Assembly (NCBI GenBank): GCA_947458675.1
Contig: CANHAW010000089.1
Coordinates: 1-7,498 of the forward strand
Reading direction: 5' to 3'
Length of the DNA: 7,498 nt
From: Beijerinckiaceae bacterium
GTDB taxonomy: Bacteria > Pseudomonadota > Alphaproteobacteria > Rhizobiales > Beijerinckiaceae
Under the pieces are notes generated by a model. It was given only the letters and a program-made list of their open reading frames with translations, was not told the origin of the DNA and did not search any database. This document shows positions 7,038 to 7,498 of the stretch, piece after piece. Both the position numbers and the translations under genes were made by a program. Numbering within the stretch: position 1 is the stretch's first letter; each line of letters starts with the position of its first letter.

Positions 7038-7120
7038 CCGTCATTGCGAGCGAAGCGAAGCAATCCAGAGCCGCCGCTCGCTCTGGATTGCTTCGGAGCT
7101 CACGCTCCTCGCAATGACGG
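7038..7120. repeat. Palindromic intergenic repeat (REP/MITE-like), copy 2
   Basis: Same family and orientation as the element at 109-192. Terminal repeats CGTCATTGCGAG (7039-7050) and CTCGCAATGACG (7108-7119) are perfect and extend by one base pair. The inner stem is a perfect 16 bp, pairing 7056-7071 with 7080-7095 around an 8-nt loop. On the right side a 12-nt insertion (7096-7107) folds into its own 4-bp stem (GAGC/GCTC), making a three-way junction. It begins 4 bp after the nuclease stop codon and is followed closely by the terminator at 7131-7161, so it would lie in the 3' end of the nuclease transcript. Confidence 0.85.
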
Positions 7121-7130
7121 GCCCCCAAAC

Positions 7131-7161
7131 AAAAAACCCTCGCCCGAAGGCGAGGGTTTGT
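7131..7161 (-). terminator. Rho-independent terminator of acs, probably bidirectional
   Basis: AAACCCTCGCC (7134-7144) and GGCGAGGGTTT (7149-7159) form a perfect 11-bp stem with the loop CGAA. On the minus strand the stem runs into TTTTTTGTTT, the classic tract, 23 bp after the acs stop codon. On the plus strand it is followed by GTTTCTTT, so it can also end transcripts of the convergent nuclease gene. Confidence 0.92.
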
Positions 7162-7183
7162 TTCTTTCACGCTGTGACAGCGA

Positions 7184-7498
7184 TCACTTGCCGCGATTGG
7201 CGATGAGATCGTCCACAACACTTGGGTCGGCGAGCGTCGAAGTATCGCCCAATGCGCCGAATTCGTTTTCGGCGATCTTGCGCAGGATGCGGCGCATGAT
7301 TTTGCCAGAACGCGTTTTCGGCAGGCCGGGTGCCCATTGAATGACGTCGGGCGAGGCGATCGGACCGATTTCCTTGCGCACCCAATTGACGAGTTCCTTG
7401 CGGAGCTCTTCGGAAGGCTGTTCGCCGCTCATCAAAGTCACATAGGCGTAAATGCCCTGCCCCTTGATGTCGTGCGGATAGCCAACGACAGCGGCTTC
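7184..7498 (-). CDS. acs: Acetyl-CoA synthetase, C-terminal part (cut by the window edge)
   Basis: AMP-forming acetyl-CoA synthetase activates acetate to acetyl-CoA through an acetyl-adenylate, in the cytoplasm. Only the last 104 residues are present; the frame is open to the right edge, so the gene continues beyond it. The visible part is the mobile C-terminal domain, with [20 protein letters not shown] at the edge and [20 protein letters not shown] near the middle. The lysine in PKTRSGK is the conserved catalytic residue that is controlled by reversible acetylation in Salmonella Acs; whether that happens here is inference. The ending ([11 protein letters not shown]) is typical of Acs and favours it over propionyl-CoA or acetoacetyl-CoA synthetases. 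A strong terminator follows the stop. Confidence 0.93.
   Translation of the reverse strand, partial: EAAVVGYPHDIKGQGIYAYVTLMSGEQPSEELRKELVNWVRKEIGPIASPDVIQWAPGLPKTRSGKIMRRILRKIAENEFGALGDTSTLADPSVVDDLIANRGK

Noticed and set aside
109..7120. The two palindromic copies as ends of a composite mobile element
   Set aside because: The enclosed genes are conserved housekeeping genes, there is no transposase or integrase, and such repeats are typically scattered through these genomes.

Overview
The window reads as ordinary, high-GC chromosomal sequence from an alphaproteobacterium, most likely of the order Hyphomicrobiales (Rhizobiales). The basis is protein style (HtpX, a DUF1674/SDHAF4-type protein and an alphaproteobacterial heparinase II/III-like protein beside rsmB and purH) and palindromic repeats whose CGTCATTGCGAG / CTCGCAATGACG ends are familiar from Bradyrhizobium-like genomes. 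Genus cannot be settled by eye.

Layout. Positions 1-206 hold no gene, only a G/C-rich inverted repeat (7-74) and an 84-bp palindromic element (109-192). Four minus-strand genes follow, in transcription order htpX (6160-5138), rsmB (about 5084-3708), a heparinase II/III-family gene (3662-1887) and purH (1799-207). Their gaps are 45 to 87 bp, so they may be partly co-transcribed. A 147-bp divergent intergenic region (6161-6307) separates htpX from two plus-strand genes: a 70-residue DUF1674/SDHAF4-family protein (6308-6520) and a lipoprotein-type thermonuclease homologue (6537-7034). The right end has a second palindromic element (7038-7120), a strong bidirectional terminator (7131-7161) and the 3' end of acs (acetyl-CoA synthetase), which enters from the right on the minus strand.

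Functionally this is a housekeeping neighbourhood: membrane-protein quality control (HtpX), rRNA methylation (RsmB), purine synthesis (PurH), probable succinate dehydrogenase assembly (SDHAF4 family) and acetate activation (Acs). The heparinase-like protein and the nuclease are the least defined. I see no defence island, prophage, CRISPR array or new multi-gene system. The observations most worth a second look are a heat-shock (RpoH)-like promoter before htpX, two branched palindromes bracketing the gene block, and the unusual TTG start of the nuclease, which could instead mark a one-base indel.
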